Origin: an uncultured Campylobacteraceae bacterium
GTDB lineage: Bacteria > Campylobacterota > Campylobacteria > Campylobacterales > Arcobacteraceae
Assembly: GCA_913057765.1 (NCBI GenBank)
Contig: CAJXPH010000003.1
Coordinates: 1-30,740 of the forward strand
Direction of reading: 5' to 3'
DNA: 30,740 bases
Of this stretch, positions 23,779 to 30,740 are shown piece after piece (the stretch's first letter is position 1; every line of letters begins with the position of its first letter). The notes under the pieces are model-generated. The model was not told the origin of the DNA, did not search any database, and saw only the letters and a list, made by a program, of their open reading frames with translations. Made by a program: the position numbers and the translations under genes.

Positions 23779-24585
23779 TTACCTTCTCTCTTTTATAGTC
23801 ACAGAATCTTCTGGATTAAGTTTTCTAATAATAGGAACTCCACCCTCTTCTTGGTAAGAAATTGGTGTATCTGGCTCTTTACCATCAGTGATATCAACAC
23901 CTTTTGGCACTTCATGCCCAAGTCTTGAAAATCTTTCAGTGTCATATCTGTCAACATTTGCACAGTCTCTAATTTCTGGACCAACTACATCTCTATATTC
24001 TTTTCCAAAAATTTTATCAACTTCGTACCAATTTGCAGCCTCATCACCTGTAAGTGGATATGTCTTTCTTAATGGATAGTCATACCAATCATCTGGCATA
24101 ATAATTCTTTTCATATTTGGATGATTTAGAATTTTCACACCATACATATCATACATTTCTCTCTCAGCCCAAGAAGCCATTCTAAATACTGAGTAAACTG
24201 ATTCAATTGGTTGTTTTTGTCTAATAAAAGTTTTAATTCTTAATCTTTTTCTTTTACTTAAAGATAACATCTCATAGAAAATTTCAAAGCCACCACGTGC
24301 AGCAATATAATCAATAGCTGATAGTTCCATTAATTGTTCATAATCTAAAGCATCCCTTAAAAATGTAATTACATTCACATTATCTTCTGGATTTATAAAA
24401 ATTACTAACTCTTCAACTTCGATATAGTCATTTAAAATTTCGAACTTATCTCTTAACTGTTCAATATCTTTTGCATAGATTTCATCTTTATTAGAATCTC
24501 TTTTAGGCGTTTCTGGTGCTACAAAAAATCTATCATTAAAATATGATTTTGCTTGAACATCATTTTTAGGCGTATATTTTCTCAT
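23779..24585 (-). CDS. nuoC: complex I subunit NuoC (30 kDa homologue)
   Basis: A 268-residue peripheral subunit. The core has SVYSVFRMASWAEREMYDMYGV, then NHPNMKRIIMPDDWYDYPLRKTYPLTG, the family signature. The first 80 residues are less conserved, and the C-terminus is extended with polar sequence up to the nuoD start. It overlaps nuoB by a single base. Confidence 0.97.
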   Translation of the reverse strand: MRKYTPKNDVQAKSYFNDRFFVAPETPKRDSNKDEIYAKDIEQLRDKFEILNDYIEVEELVIFINPEDNVNVITFLRDALDYEQLMELSAIDYIAARGGFEIFYEMLSLSKRKRLRIKTFIRQKQPIESVYSVFRMASWAEREMYDMYGVKILNHPNMKRIIMPDDWYDYPLRKTYPLTGDEAANWYEVDKIFGKEYRDVVGPEIRDCANVDRYDTERFSRLGHEVPKGVDITDGKEPDTPISYQEEGGVPIIRKLNPEDSVTIKERR

Positions 24586-25094
24586 TACACTAACCTTTTT
24601 TTCTTAATTGATCTAAATACAGATTCTCTTCGAATCTTCTTTTGAAGCATCATAAGTGCATATTGTAAAGTTTCAGGTCGAGGAGCACATCCAGGAAGAT
24701 AAATATCTACAGGGATAATTCTATCTACACCTTGTACTGTGGCATATGTATTAAACATTCCCCCAGTATTTGCACATGAACCCATTGAAATAACCCATTT
24801 TGGGTCTGGCATTTGGTCATATAACCTTCTCATAAACTCTGCATGTTTTTTAGTTAACGTTCCCGCAACTACAATAACGTCTGCTTGTCGAGGAGATGCT
24901 CTAAAAATAGTACCGAATCTATCGAAGTCATATCTTGATGCACCAGTGGCCATCATTTCAATAGCACAACAGGCTAATCCATAAGTTAAAGGCCATAATG
25001 AATTAGACCTTCCCCAATTTACTAATTTATCAACTGTAGTAAGAGCAATAGGTGCCCCACCATCTTGTAAATAATTTACTTTATGCTGTGCCAT
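24585..25094 (-). CDS. nuoB: complex I subunit NuoB
   Basis: A 169-residue subunit holding the terminal cluster N2, which passes electrons to quinone. The ligands are C42 and C43 (GLACCAIEMMA), C107 (SMGSCANTGG) and C136 (LPGCAPRPE). RASPRQADVIVVAGT is also typical. The gene begins 19 bases inside nuoA. Confidence 0.99.
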   Translation of the reverse strand: MAQHKVNYLQDGGAPIALTTVDKLVNWGRSNSLWPLTYGLACCAIEMMATGASRYDFDRFGTIFRASPRQADVIVVAGTLTKKHAEFMRRLYDQMPDPKWVISMGSCANTGGMFNTYATVQGVDRIIPVDIYLPGCAPRPETLQYALMMLQKKIRRESVFRSIKKKRLV

Positions 25095-25465
25095 TCAAGG
25101 GCTCCTTTTTTCCATGCGTAAACAAATCCAATTGTTAGTAAAAGAATGAATAAAATCATCTCAACAAACCCAAACCAACCTAGGACTTTAAAGTCAATTG
25201 CCCATGGAAACATAAATATGATTTCGATATCAAATAAAATAAAAAGTAGTGCCATCAAATAAAATTGTACTGATACACTATTTGGTTGCTTTGTAACTTC
25301 AGGTCCACATTCGTATAGTGTAGCTTTCAACTTTTCAGTATCAAGTCTGGCTAATTTTCTACTAACGAAACGTGCAAGGAAGACTGTAGCAATGAATGCG
25401 CCGAAAGTTAATACGAACATAACAAAGGCACCGAAGTACGGATGAGAGAACTCCATATGTGTCAT
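25076..25465 (-). CDS. nuoA: complex I membrane subunit NuoA
   Basis: A 129-residue subunit with three membrane helices and the loop motif YECGPEV, then FYLMALLFILFDIEIIFMFPWA with the conserved D and E of helix 2. It is the first gene of the 14-gene operon. The ATG at 25465 has AAGGA at 25472-25476; an in-frame ATG three codons later is a possible alternative start. Confidence 0.98.
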   Translation of the reverse strand: MTHMEFSHPYFGAFVMFVLTFGAFIATVFLARFVSRKLARLDTEKLKATLYECGPEVTKQPNSVSVQFYLMALLFILFDIEIIFMFPWAIDFKVLGWFGFVEMILFILLLTIGFVYAWKKGALEWHSIK

Positions 25466-25507
25466 CTTTAATCCTTAATGATTATTATTAGCTAGATAAT
25501 ATCCAAT

Positions 25508-25544
25508 ATCTTATAAAGCTCATCTTATAATTAGGACACTAATT
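25508..25544 (-). promoter_or_regulatory. repeat elements upstream of nuoA
   Basis: ATCTTATAA occurs twice with a 14-base period (25508-25516 and 25522-25530), and AATTAG-GACA-CTAATT (25529-25544) is a perfect 6-bp inverted repeat touching the second copy. On the minus strand these lie 43-79 bases before the nuoA start. They may be operator half-sites, or leader structure if transcription begins upstream. Confidence 0.35.
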
Positions 25545-25559
25545 CAAACTATTTTCTTT

Positions 25560-25565
25560 TCTATA
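25560..25565 (-). promoter_or_regulatory. candidate -10 element of the nuo operon
   Basis: On the minus strand TTTTAG-T-TATAGA resembles the CTTTTTAG-TATAAT context before eno. It would give a leader of about 90 bases before nuoA. The TATAAG copies nearer the gene are alternatives. The rest of the 192-base gap shows no gene and no strong terminator for the AAA+ gene. Confidence 0.3.
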
Positions 25566-25657
25566 ACTAAAAGTATCAGTTACATAAAAAATTTAAGAAT
25601 ATTTTAATATATCAAAATGACATTCAGATGACATTTACAAAAAGAGAGCAGATTTCT

Positions 25658-27391
25658 TTAGAAAAAACCCACTTTATTTTCAGAGTCAAAGTTACCTTTT
25701 ATCTCTTTTTCAATCTGTTCTTCGAAAGATTTTATAGTAAAGACAGGTTCATCATCAAGTGCAATTTTAAATGCAGTGTTTTTGATTATCATTTCAATTT
25801 GACCACCTGTTAATTCGTGACTGGCAAGTTTTTTTAAGTCAAAATCTTTTGCTAAAGGTAAAGCAACAGGCAGAAGTTTTTCCCATAATTCAACTCTTTG
25901 TTCTAAAGTTGGTTTTTTAAACTCTATTTTATAGTTAAATCTTCTAGAAAAGGCCTTGTCTAAAGATTCAAGAAGATTCGTAGTTGCAATTAATATTCCG
26001 TCAAATCTTTCAATTTGTTCTAAGAAAATATTTTGCATTTGATTATGCATTTTTTCACTTCCACTTGAGCTTGAAGTAGTTCTTGAACTTAAAAACTGAT
26101 CAGCTTCATTTAAAAGCAAAATAGGCTCTGATTTGCTTTTATCTCGTAAATCATAATACTTATCGAAAATTGCTCTTACATTTTTTTCACTCTCACCTAC
26201 ATACATAGAAAGAATTTTTGAACAATCAAAGCTTAGAACTTGTTTCTTCAGAGATTTTGCAAGTGCTAAAGAAGTTAAAGTTTTCCCTGTTCCTGCAAAA
26301 CCATAAAATATGATTCTTGCTTCAATCCCTCTTTTTTTATCTTTTAATCCCCATAATTTTAGACGATTAAAAACATTTTTATCCATTTGCTTAAGAAGAG
26401 CATTTAATGTTTCTCTTGTTTTATCGTTTAAAACTACATCTTCTAAAGATTTTGTAGTTGAAACAAGCTCAAAAACATCTTGTTCTTTTATTAAAGAATC
26501 TAATTTTATTTTTCTACTTCTAGTTTTCTTTTTTGTTGGATGTGAAATTTTATAAAGAATATCATCTGGAATATAGAAATTTCTATTTATCCCACCAAAT
26601 GGTGTTAAAACCTCATCATAATCTACAAGTCCATTGGATACTAAACTTGAACCCTCTTCTAATAAACTTCTATATTTTATTTTCTCATAATCATCACTTG
26701 AAACTAAATCAATTAATGAATTCATATCTCTAATAGATCCATCACCACCAGAATATTCTTCTTTTAAAAGTGCTAAGAAGAGCATTTGTTCTTGCTCAAC
26801 TAAAGTATGACTTTTGAAAAAATCTTCAAGCATAATCTCATTGGCTGTTTCTTTTACTCTATCTTTAATTCTATTTTCAAGTAATGTTAATTTTGATTTT
26901 AGTCTATTGATATTTGGTGAGTTTTCATCAAAATTTCTTTTCACTAAGTTTAATTGTTGCGCTAAATCTATTTTGAAAAATTGATCTTGAAGATATTCTA
27001 AATGATCCTCATATTTCTTTATCTCTGGTAATACAAATTCTAGAGAACCTTTTTCTAAAAGTTTTAAATATGCAGGAGACAAAGTAACTGGTGAATTTAA
27101 AAGCTCTAATTGAGACATATCGCTAAGTTTTATATGATCAAAGCTATTTTGAACCAACCATCCAAATTCTAATAATGATTTTATAAGTTTTATATTTGCA
27201 AGATGTTCAAATTTTTTAACATCATAAAACTCTCCTAATATATCAATTACTACTAATGTATCGTTCCCTAGGATATACTCTTTTGTTATGTATTGTAAGA
27301 TTACTGCTTCTTCTTTTGAACACTTTAAGTGTTTAAAAAATACAGATTTTTCTACTGTTTTTGCATTTACAAAGTCTATTATTTCATTCAT
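25658..27391 (-). CDS. AAA+ ATPase with a long N-terminal domain
   Basis: A 577-residue protein. Residues 1-300 are helical and charged, without a family I recognise; 350-545 is a classical AAA module. Walker A is YGFAGTGKT (363-371), and Walker B is ILLLNEAD (424-431), with Asn where most members have Asp. Sensor 1 is ATTN (469-472), the arginine fingers are at SRRF (482-485), and sensor 2 lies near LTGGQIE. No protease domain or membrane segment follows, so this is not FtsH. C. jejuni has a AAA protein of similar size (Cj0377, from memory). The ATG overlaps the upstream membrane-anchored gene by four bases, so they form an operon. The substrate is unknown. Confidence 0.85.
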   Translation of the reverse strand: MNEIIDFVNAKTVEKSVFFKHLKCSKEEAVILQYITKEYILGNDTLVVIDILGEFYDVKKFEHLANIKLIKSLLEFGWLVQNSFDHIKLSDMSQLELLNSPVTLSPAYLKLLEKGSLEFVLPEIKKYEDHLEYLQDQFFKIDLAQQLNLVKRNFDENSPNINRLKSKLTLLENRIKDRVKETANEIMLEDFFKSHTLVEQEQMLFLALLKEEYSGGDGSIRDMNSLIDLVSSDDYEKIKYRSLLEEGSSLVSNGLVDYDEVLTPFGGINRNFYIPDDILYKISHPTKKKTRSRKIKLDSLIKEQDVFELVSTTKSLEDVVLNDKTRETLNALLKQMDKNVFNRLKLWGLKDKKRGIEARIIFYGFAGTGKTLTSLALAKSLKKQVLSFDCSKILSMYVGESEKNVRAIFDKYYDLRDKSKSEPILLLNEADQFLSSRTTSSSSGSEKMHNQMQNIFLEQIERFDGILIATTNLLESLDKAFSRRFNYKIEFKKPTLEQRVELWEKLLPVALPLAKDFDLKKLASHELTGGQIEMIIKNTAFKIALDDEPVFTIKSFEEQIEKEIKGNFDSENKVGFF

Positions 27392-27741
27392 TTATTATAT
27401 TTTTCCTCTAGTCTTTTATAAAAAACTTCTAAATGTTTTTTATCTTTAAATTCAATTTTATAACTGTCATTCAAAATTACAGTTAAATTATCTTTTTTTA
27501 TTTTATTTATTTGGTTTAGTTTAAAGATTCTTTTATCATTTTGAACATCCACACTAAAGCCATTATCAATTTGTATTACTTCATCTTGACATATACCTTT
27601 ATAGGTTCCTTTTGAGTAAATAACGCTTTGGCAATTGTTAACTTCAAAATGCTTTCTTATTTTTTCTAAATTTGAATTATCGTATATATTCAAAGCAATA
27701 ACAACAAGTGCGATAATTCCAAATAAAATCAAAAAAATCAT
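27388..27741 (-). CDS. membrane-anchored protein of unknown function
   Basis: A 117-residue protein with one N-terminal membrane helix (about residues 1-18) and a soluble, beta-rich remainder with many lysines (QVIQ/VDVQNDKRIFKL/LTVILNDSYKIEF type strands). I do not recognise the family. C37 and C51 are its only cysteines. AAGGAG precedes the start with long spacing. Overlap with the AAA+ gene suggests the pair acts together, perhaps with this protein anchoring or presenting something to the ATPase; that is inference. Confidence 0.7.
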   Translation of the reverse strand: MIFLILFGIIALVVIALNIYDNSNLEKIRKHFEVNNCQSVIYSKGTYKGICQDEVIQIDNGFSVDVQNDKRIFKLNQINKIKKDNLTVILNDSYKIEFKDKKHLEVFYKRLEEKYNK

Positions 27742-27777
27742 TATCTTTTAACTCCTTATAAAATATAAATGTATTAC

Positions 27778-27795
27778 TATACTTCTTTTATTATA
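27778..27795. promoter_or_regulatory. overlapping divergent promoters
   Basis: In the 67-base gap, plus-strand TATACT (27778-27783) serves the lipoprotein gene and minus-strand TATAAT (27790-27795) serves the AAA+ operon. The two -10 boxes face each other only a few bases apart, so the promoters would compete for polymerase. Confidence 0.4.
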
Positions 27796-27808
27796 ACAAA
27801 GGTTCACT

Positions 27809-29194
27809 ATGAGATATATATTATCTATTTTTTCTATTTTTCTATTCTTTACAGGATGTCAAAACAGCAATGTCGAAATTCCTAACTTGAAAACATACAA
27901 TAGTTTTGATAAATTTAACTATACAAAAGAAGATATCTCTTTTTTTGAAAAAGAATTTGAAAATATTTTAAACATAGAAAATATTGAAACTTTAAAACAA
28001 TATGAGAAGTTCTATACTGAGAATTCAAACTATTTTTTAAATGGTAAACAAAAAGTAGCAAGTCTAAATAACAAAATATACAAATTAGAAAAAAGTATCG
28101 ATACAAAATCTGACTTATTCCTATTAGAAGAAGCAAAAAAAGCTGAAAAAAAAGAAGCCATCAAAATATACAAAGAACTGGCAAAGAGAAACAATATAAA
28201 AGCTCAAAGAGAACTTGTAGAAATATATAAAATAGAAAACCCTGAAATATCTTTATACTGGTTAGAAAAGTTAGTAGAAACAAATGATATACATAGTATG
28301 AAAGAGTACGCCAGTGCAAATATATATATGGTAAGACCAGTAATCGTTCAAGACTTAGAAAAAGCACTTAATACATACGAAGACCTTGCCGAAAAAGGTG
28401 AATTATCAAGCATTATGAGATTAGGTAATATTTATGAATATGGATATCACAAAGAAGTAGCAAAGCAAGATAAAGAAAAAGCACTAGAATATTATGAACA
28501 AGCTGCATCAAAAGGTTATCTTATAGCTCAAAAGAAACTTTATAAAATTTATACTTGTGAAAAATGTAAACCAAATAGATACAATCCTGAAAAAGCAAAA
28601 GCACTACAAAAAGTACTAGTAAAGAATTTAGATAAAGAGATATCACTAGAAAGAGAAAGAAAAGCTAAGAAAAAGATATCAAAAAAACCAGTAAAAATAA
28701 TAAAACCAAAAGCTATAGCAAAAACAGAAGAGATAAAAAAAGAAGCTATTGTAATAATTGAAGAAAAAATAAGTAAGACAGAAATTGAAATAAAAGAGCC
28801 TACGGAAGTTTCTAAAGTAGAAGAGGTTAAAGAAGAACTAATAATTATTACGAAACAAGAAAAGAGTAAAAAAGAAGTGGTCAAATGCTACGATATGGAA
28901 ACTGTAAGTGCAATGATTACTGATAATTGTAAAAACAAAATTCAAACTATTTTACAAAAGAAAAAAAACATTTCGAAAATTACTTTACTTCCTGTAATAG
29001 ATAAAAATGATATAGCTCATTTTAAAAAAATAGAATCAAAAAAGTCTCTTTTAGAAGCACTTGCTAAAAATAGAGTTTTTGAGGTAGAAAAATATCTAAA
29101 AGAGAATATAAAAGATATTCCTAATATAAAAAAATATAGTTATCACGTAATATCTAAGAAGAGCAATAAAGGTGTGATTTTAACTTTTTTTTAA
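27809..29194 (+). CDS. repeat lipoprotein with Sel1-like repeats and a possible OmpA-like C-terminus
   Basis: A 461-residue lipoprotein. The signal peptide ends in lipobox FTGC with C17 as the lipidated cysteine. Residues about 105-260 hold TPR/Sel1-like helical repeats, clearest in ALNTYEDLAEKGELSSIMRL and ALEYYEQAASKGYLIAQKKL. Residues 280-355 are a Lys/Glu linker. The last 100 residues have an order (TLLPVID, then LLEALAKNRVFEVEKYLKEN, then GVILTFF) that recalls OmpA-type peptidoglycan-binding domains, but the usual ND and R residues are not clear. The ATG is supported by AAAGG at 27798-27802. The stop overlaps that of the convergent transporter gene. Confidence 0.75.
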   Translation: MRYILSIFSIFLFFTGCQNSNVEIPNLKTYNSFDKFNYTKEDISFFEKEFENILNIENIETLKQYEKFYTENSNYFLNGKQKVASLNNKIYKLEKSIDTKSDLFLLEEAKKAEKKEAIKIYKELAKRNNIKAQRELVEIYKIENPEISLYWLEKLVETNDIHSMKEYASANIYMVRPVIVQDLEKALNTYEDLAEKGELSSIMRLGNIYEYGYHKEVAKQDKEKALEYYEQAASKGYLIAQKKLYKIYTCEKCKPNRYNPEKAKALQKVLVKNLDKEISLERERKAKKKISKKPVKIIKPKAIAKTEEIKKEAIVIIEEKISKTEIEIKEPTEVSKVEEVKEELIIITKQEKSKKEVVKCYDMETVSAMITDNCKNKIQTILQKKKNISKITLLPVIDKNDIAHFKKIESKKSLLEALAKNRVFEVEKYLKENIKDIPNIKKYSYHVISKKSNKGVILTFF

Positions 29195-30108
29195 GAAGCA
29201 ATAAATCCTAAAATTAAAGAGATTGTAAAGATTGAAACTATCGTTTGTAAAGTGATAATTGATGCCATAAGTTTTATATCTCCACCTAACTGTCTTGCTA
29301 AAACAAAAGCAGAAGGTGCAGTTGGCATCGCTGCAAAAACAACTACAATACTCAAAAATAATTTATCCAAACCAAAATAAATACCAACACCATACATACA
29401 AACTGGTTTAATTAAAAGTTTTAAAACAGTAGAAATCACTAATTCTAGTTTTGCTTCTTTTATAGATCTTAAATCTAATGAAAAACCTACTGATAATAAT
29501 CCCATAGGTAATGCTGAGGCACTTAATATTTTCAATACATTTAAAGCAATAATAGGTATAGTTAAATCTATATAATTTATACTTCCACCAATCACACATG
29601 CCACAATCAAAGGATTTGTAACAATTGATTTTATCATTCCACTAAAAGTAGCTTTTTGATCATTTACATAAACTGCAAATATTGTAATACAAATTATATT
29701 TATCAATGGGATTGCAAAAGTAATTAAAAGTGCGGCTAACGCAATACCTTCATCACCAAACATTGAAGCAATTAAAGCTAAAAAAACATATGTATTAAAC
29801 CTAACTGTTCCTTGTACTACAGAGCTAAAAGGAGCACCTGCTGTTTTAGTCTTAAAATTTATTAGTAAAGTTATGATTAGTATTGCAAATATTCCTAATA
29901 TTCCTGTCAAAACAAAATCAAATGCTTCAATATTATCAAGGTTTGCAGTAGAGAGTTTATATATAAGTAAAGATGGCATAAGAACATAATATGTTAACTT
30001 ATCAGCACTAGCCCAAAAGTCATTTGAAGGGAATTTTATTCTTTTAAAATAGTATCCTATTAGTATAAGTAAAAAAATAGGTATAAGTGCGCCAAGTATG
30101 TGTTCCAT
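29191..30108 (-). CDS. AEC-family transporter
   Basis: A 305-residue membrane protein with about 10 helices in two halves. MEHILGALIPIFLLILIGYY, YYVLMPSLLIYKLS, the TNPLIVACVIG central motif, SASALPMGLLSVG and AAMPTAPSAFVLARQLGGD are characteristic of the auxin efflux carrier family. Bacterial members export or import organic acids such as malate, but the substrate here cannot be assigned. The ribosome binding site is weak. A hairpin separates it from the upstream reductase gene, and its stop codon overlaps the convergent lipoprotein stop. Confidence 0.88.
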   Translation of the reverse strand: MEHILGALIPIFLLILIGYYFKRIKFPSNDFWASADKLTYYVLMPSLLIYKLSTANLDNIEAFDFVLTGILGIFAILIITLLINFKTKTAGAPFSSVVQGTVRFNTYVFLALIASMFGDEGIALAALLITFAIPLINIICITIFAVYVNDQKATFSGMIKSIVTNPLIVACVIGGSINYIDLTIPIIALNVLKILSASALPMGLLSVGFSLDLRSIKEAKLELVISTVLKLLIKPVCMYGVGIYFGLDKLFLSIVVVFAAMPTAPSAFVLARQLGGDIKLMASIITLQTIVSIFTISLILGFIAS

Positions 30109-30119
30109 GTAATCTGCCT

Positions 30120-30155
30120 AAAAGTGAAAAGAGTAGTATACTCCTTTCTACTTTT
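30120..30155 (-). terminator. hairpin between the FMN reductase and the AEC transporter
   Basis: Outer arms AAAAGT/ACTTTT and inner arms GAGTA/TACTC form an imperfect long stem, with a T-rich 3' flank on either strand. It lies 12 bases past the reductase stop, so it could stop transcription before the transporter. Confidence 0.5.
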
Positions 30156-30167
30156 TATTTCAAAAAA

Positions 30168-30677
30168 TTAAATATTAGATAATTTTTCTAACTGAGTTAT
30201 CATATTTTTAGCACTATCTTCATTTAATGCTTTTTCATAACTTGTTAAAAGTTCTCTTGCTAAAATATTTGCACCAAGATGTTGAAACTGTATTCTCATT
30301 GCTTGAAGAACTTTTGTTCCTCCACCACCACTGTGTGTTGCAAGCCCCACAGTTTTTTCATTAAAAGCGTCTCTCCAGTTTTCTGTTGCTCTTGAAGTCC
30401 ATGACATAGCATTGTTTAAAACTGCTGGCATAACCCCATTATATTCAGGAGCCACAATAATAAAAGCCTTTAGAGATAAAATCTTTTCAGCTAAAAGAGT
30501 TGCCGTTTCAGGTATTCCATTTTTTTCTTCTTCAATAGTATTGTAAAGAGGTAAATTTAAATCAACTAAATTTATTAGTTCAGTCTCTACATTTTGTTCA
30601 CTTGCAAGTTGGGCAAGTCTTTGTCCTAGTTTCAAGTTATTGTTTGAACTAGCTACTAAAATTCCTATTTTTGACAT
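30168..30677 (-). CDS. NADPH-dependent FMN reductase-family protein
   Basis: A 169-residue flavodoxin-fold protein. The N-terminus (IGILVASSNNNLKLGQRLA) is the phosphate-binding loop region and VAPEYNGVMPAVLNNAMSW (76-93) carries the PEYN-G motif that contacts the isoalloxazine ring in this family. LATHSGGGGTKVLQAMR is also typical. Members reduce FMN, quinones or azo compounds with NAD(P)H. The start has AAGGA upstream, and the adapter begins 23 bases beyond it, so the promoter region is cut. Confidence 0.88.
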   Translation of the reverse strand: MSKIGILVASSNNNLKLGQRLAQLASEQNVETELINLVDLNLPLYNTIEEEKNGIPETATLLAEKILSLKAFIIVAPEYNGVMPAVLNNAMSWTSRATENWRDAFNEKTVGLATHSGGGGTKVLQAMRIQFQHLGANILARELLTSYEKALNEDSAKNMITQLEKLSNI

Positions 30678-30700
30678 TATATTCCTTCATATGTATAATT

Positions 30701-30740
30701 CTGTCTCTTATACACATCTGACGCTGCCGACGAAGAGGAT
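30701..30740 (-). other. Illumina Nextera i5-side adapter (artefact)
   Basis: CTGTCTCTTATACACATCT (30701-30719) is the reverse complement of the Tn5 mosaic end. The read-1 adapter GACGCTGCCGACGA (30720-30733) follows, then AGAGGAT, seven of the eight bases of the reverse complement of Nextera index S503. Genomic sequence ends at about 30700. Confidence 0.98.

Noticed and set aside
25658..27391. AAA+ gene as FtsH-like protease
   Set aside because: There is no HEXXH zinc site and no N-terminal membrane helices, and the protein ends after the AAA lid region.
50..30700. Defence island, prophage, insertion sequence, tRNA, rRNA or CRISPR
   Set aside because: Nearly all of the window is filled by housekeeping or conserved genes with uniform low GC. 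I saw no integrase, transposase, cloverleaf or spaced-repeat pattern.

Overview
The window reads as a chromosomal contig from a low-GC member of the Campylobacterota, most like the Arcobacter group. Three things point there: the order recA-eno-FtsB-like-AMIN protein, the neighbourhood topA-bioB-antiporter, and a 14-gene complex I operon in which nuoE and nuoF are replaced by two unrelated small genes. Both ends are not biological. Bases 1-49 and 30701-30740 are Illumina Nextera adapter with index sequence, so genomic DNA runs from about 50 to 30700.

Layout. 50-200 (-): 5' end of a CBS-domain gene, probably a sugar nucleotidyltransferase, cut by the contig end. 283-3987 (+): a small basic protein of unknown role, recA, eno, an FtsB/DivIC-like protein and a secreted AMIN-domain protein, ending in a strong hairpin. 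4039-10666 (-): a likely operon read as mqnD, murB, topA, a YfcE-like phosphoesterase, bioB and a cation/proton antiporter. 10857-11459 (+): a cysteine-rich flavodoxin-fold protein behind a palindrome-rich leader. 11504-25465 (-): the nuo operon, nuoA to nuoN. 25658-27741 (-): a membrane-anchored small protein and a AAA+ ATPase. 27809-29194 (+): a repeat lipoprotein. 29191-30108 and 30168-30677 (-): an AEC-family transporter and an NADPH-dependent FMN reductase-like protein.

How the genes fit together. The nuo operon encodes the membrane arm (A, H, J-N) and the connecting arm (B, C, D, G, I) of a proton-pumping quinone reductase, but no NADH-oxidising module. Electrons must therefore enter from another donor; flavodoxin is reported for the Campylobacter enzyme. 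MqnD makes a precursor of menaquinone, the quinone such a complex would reduce. The other genes are housekeeping: recombination, glycolysis, division, peptidoglycan, supercoiling and biotin.

I found no defence system, prophage, insertion sequence, CRISPR array, tRNA or rRNA. The most interesting material is in the nuo operon. The gene in the nuoF position looks like a shortened copy of the NuoG C-terminal half. NuoG carries cysteines for one more [4Fe-4S] cluster than the usual N4 arrangement needs. NuoL has a short in-frame tandem duplication. These are readings by eye and were not checked against databases.
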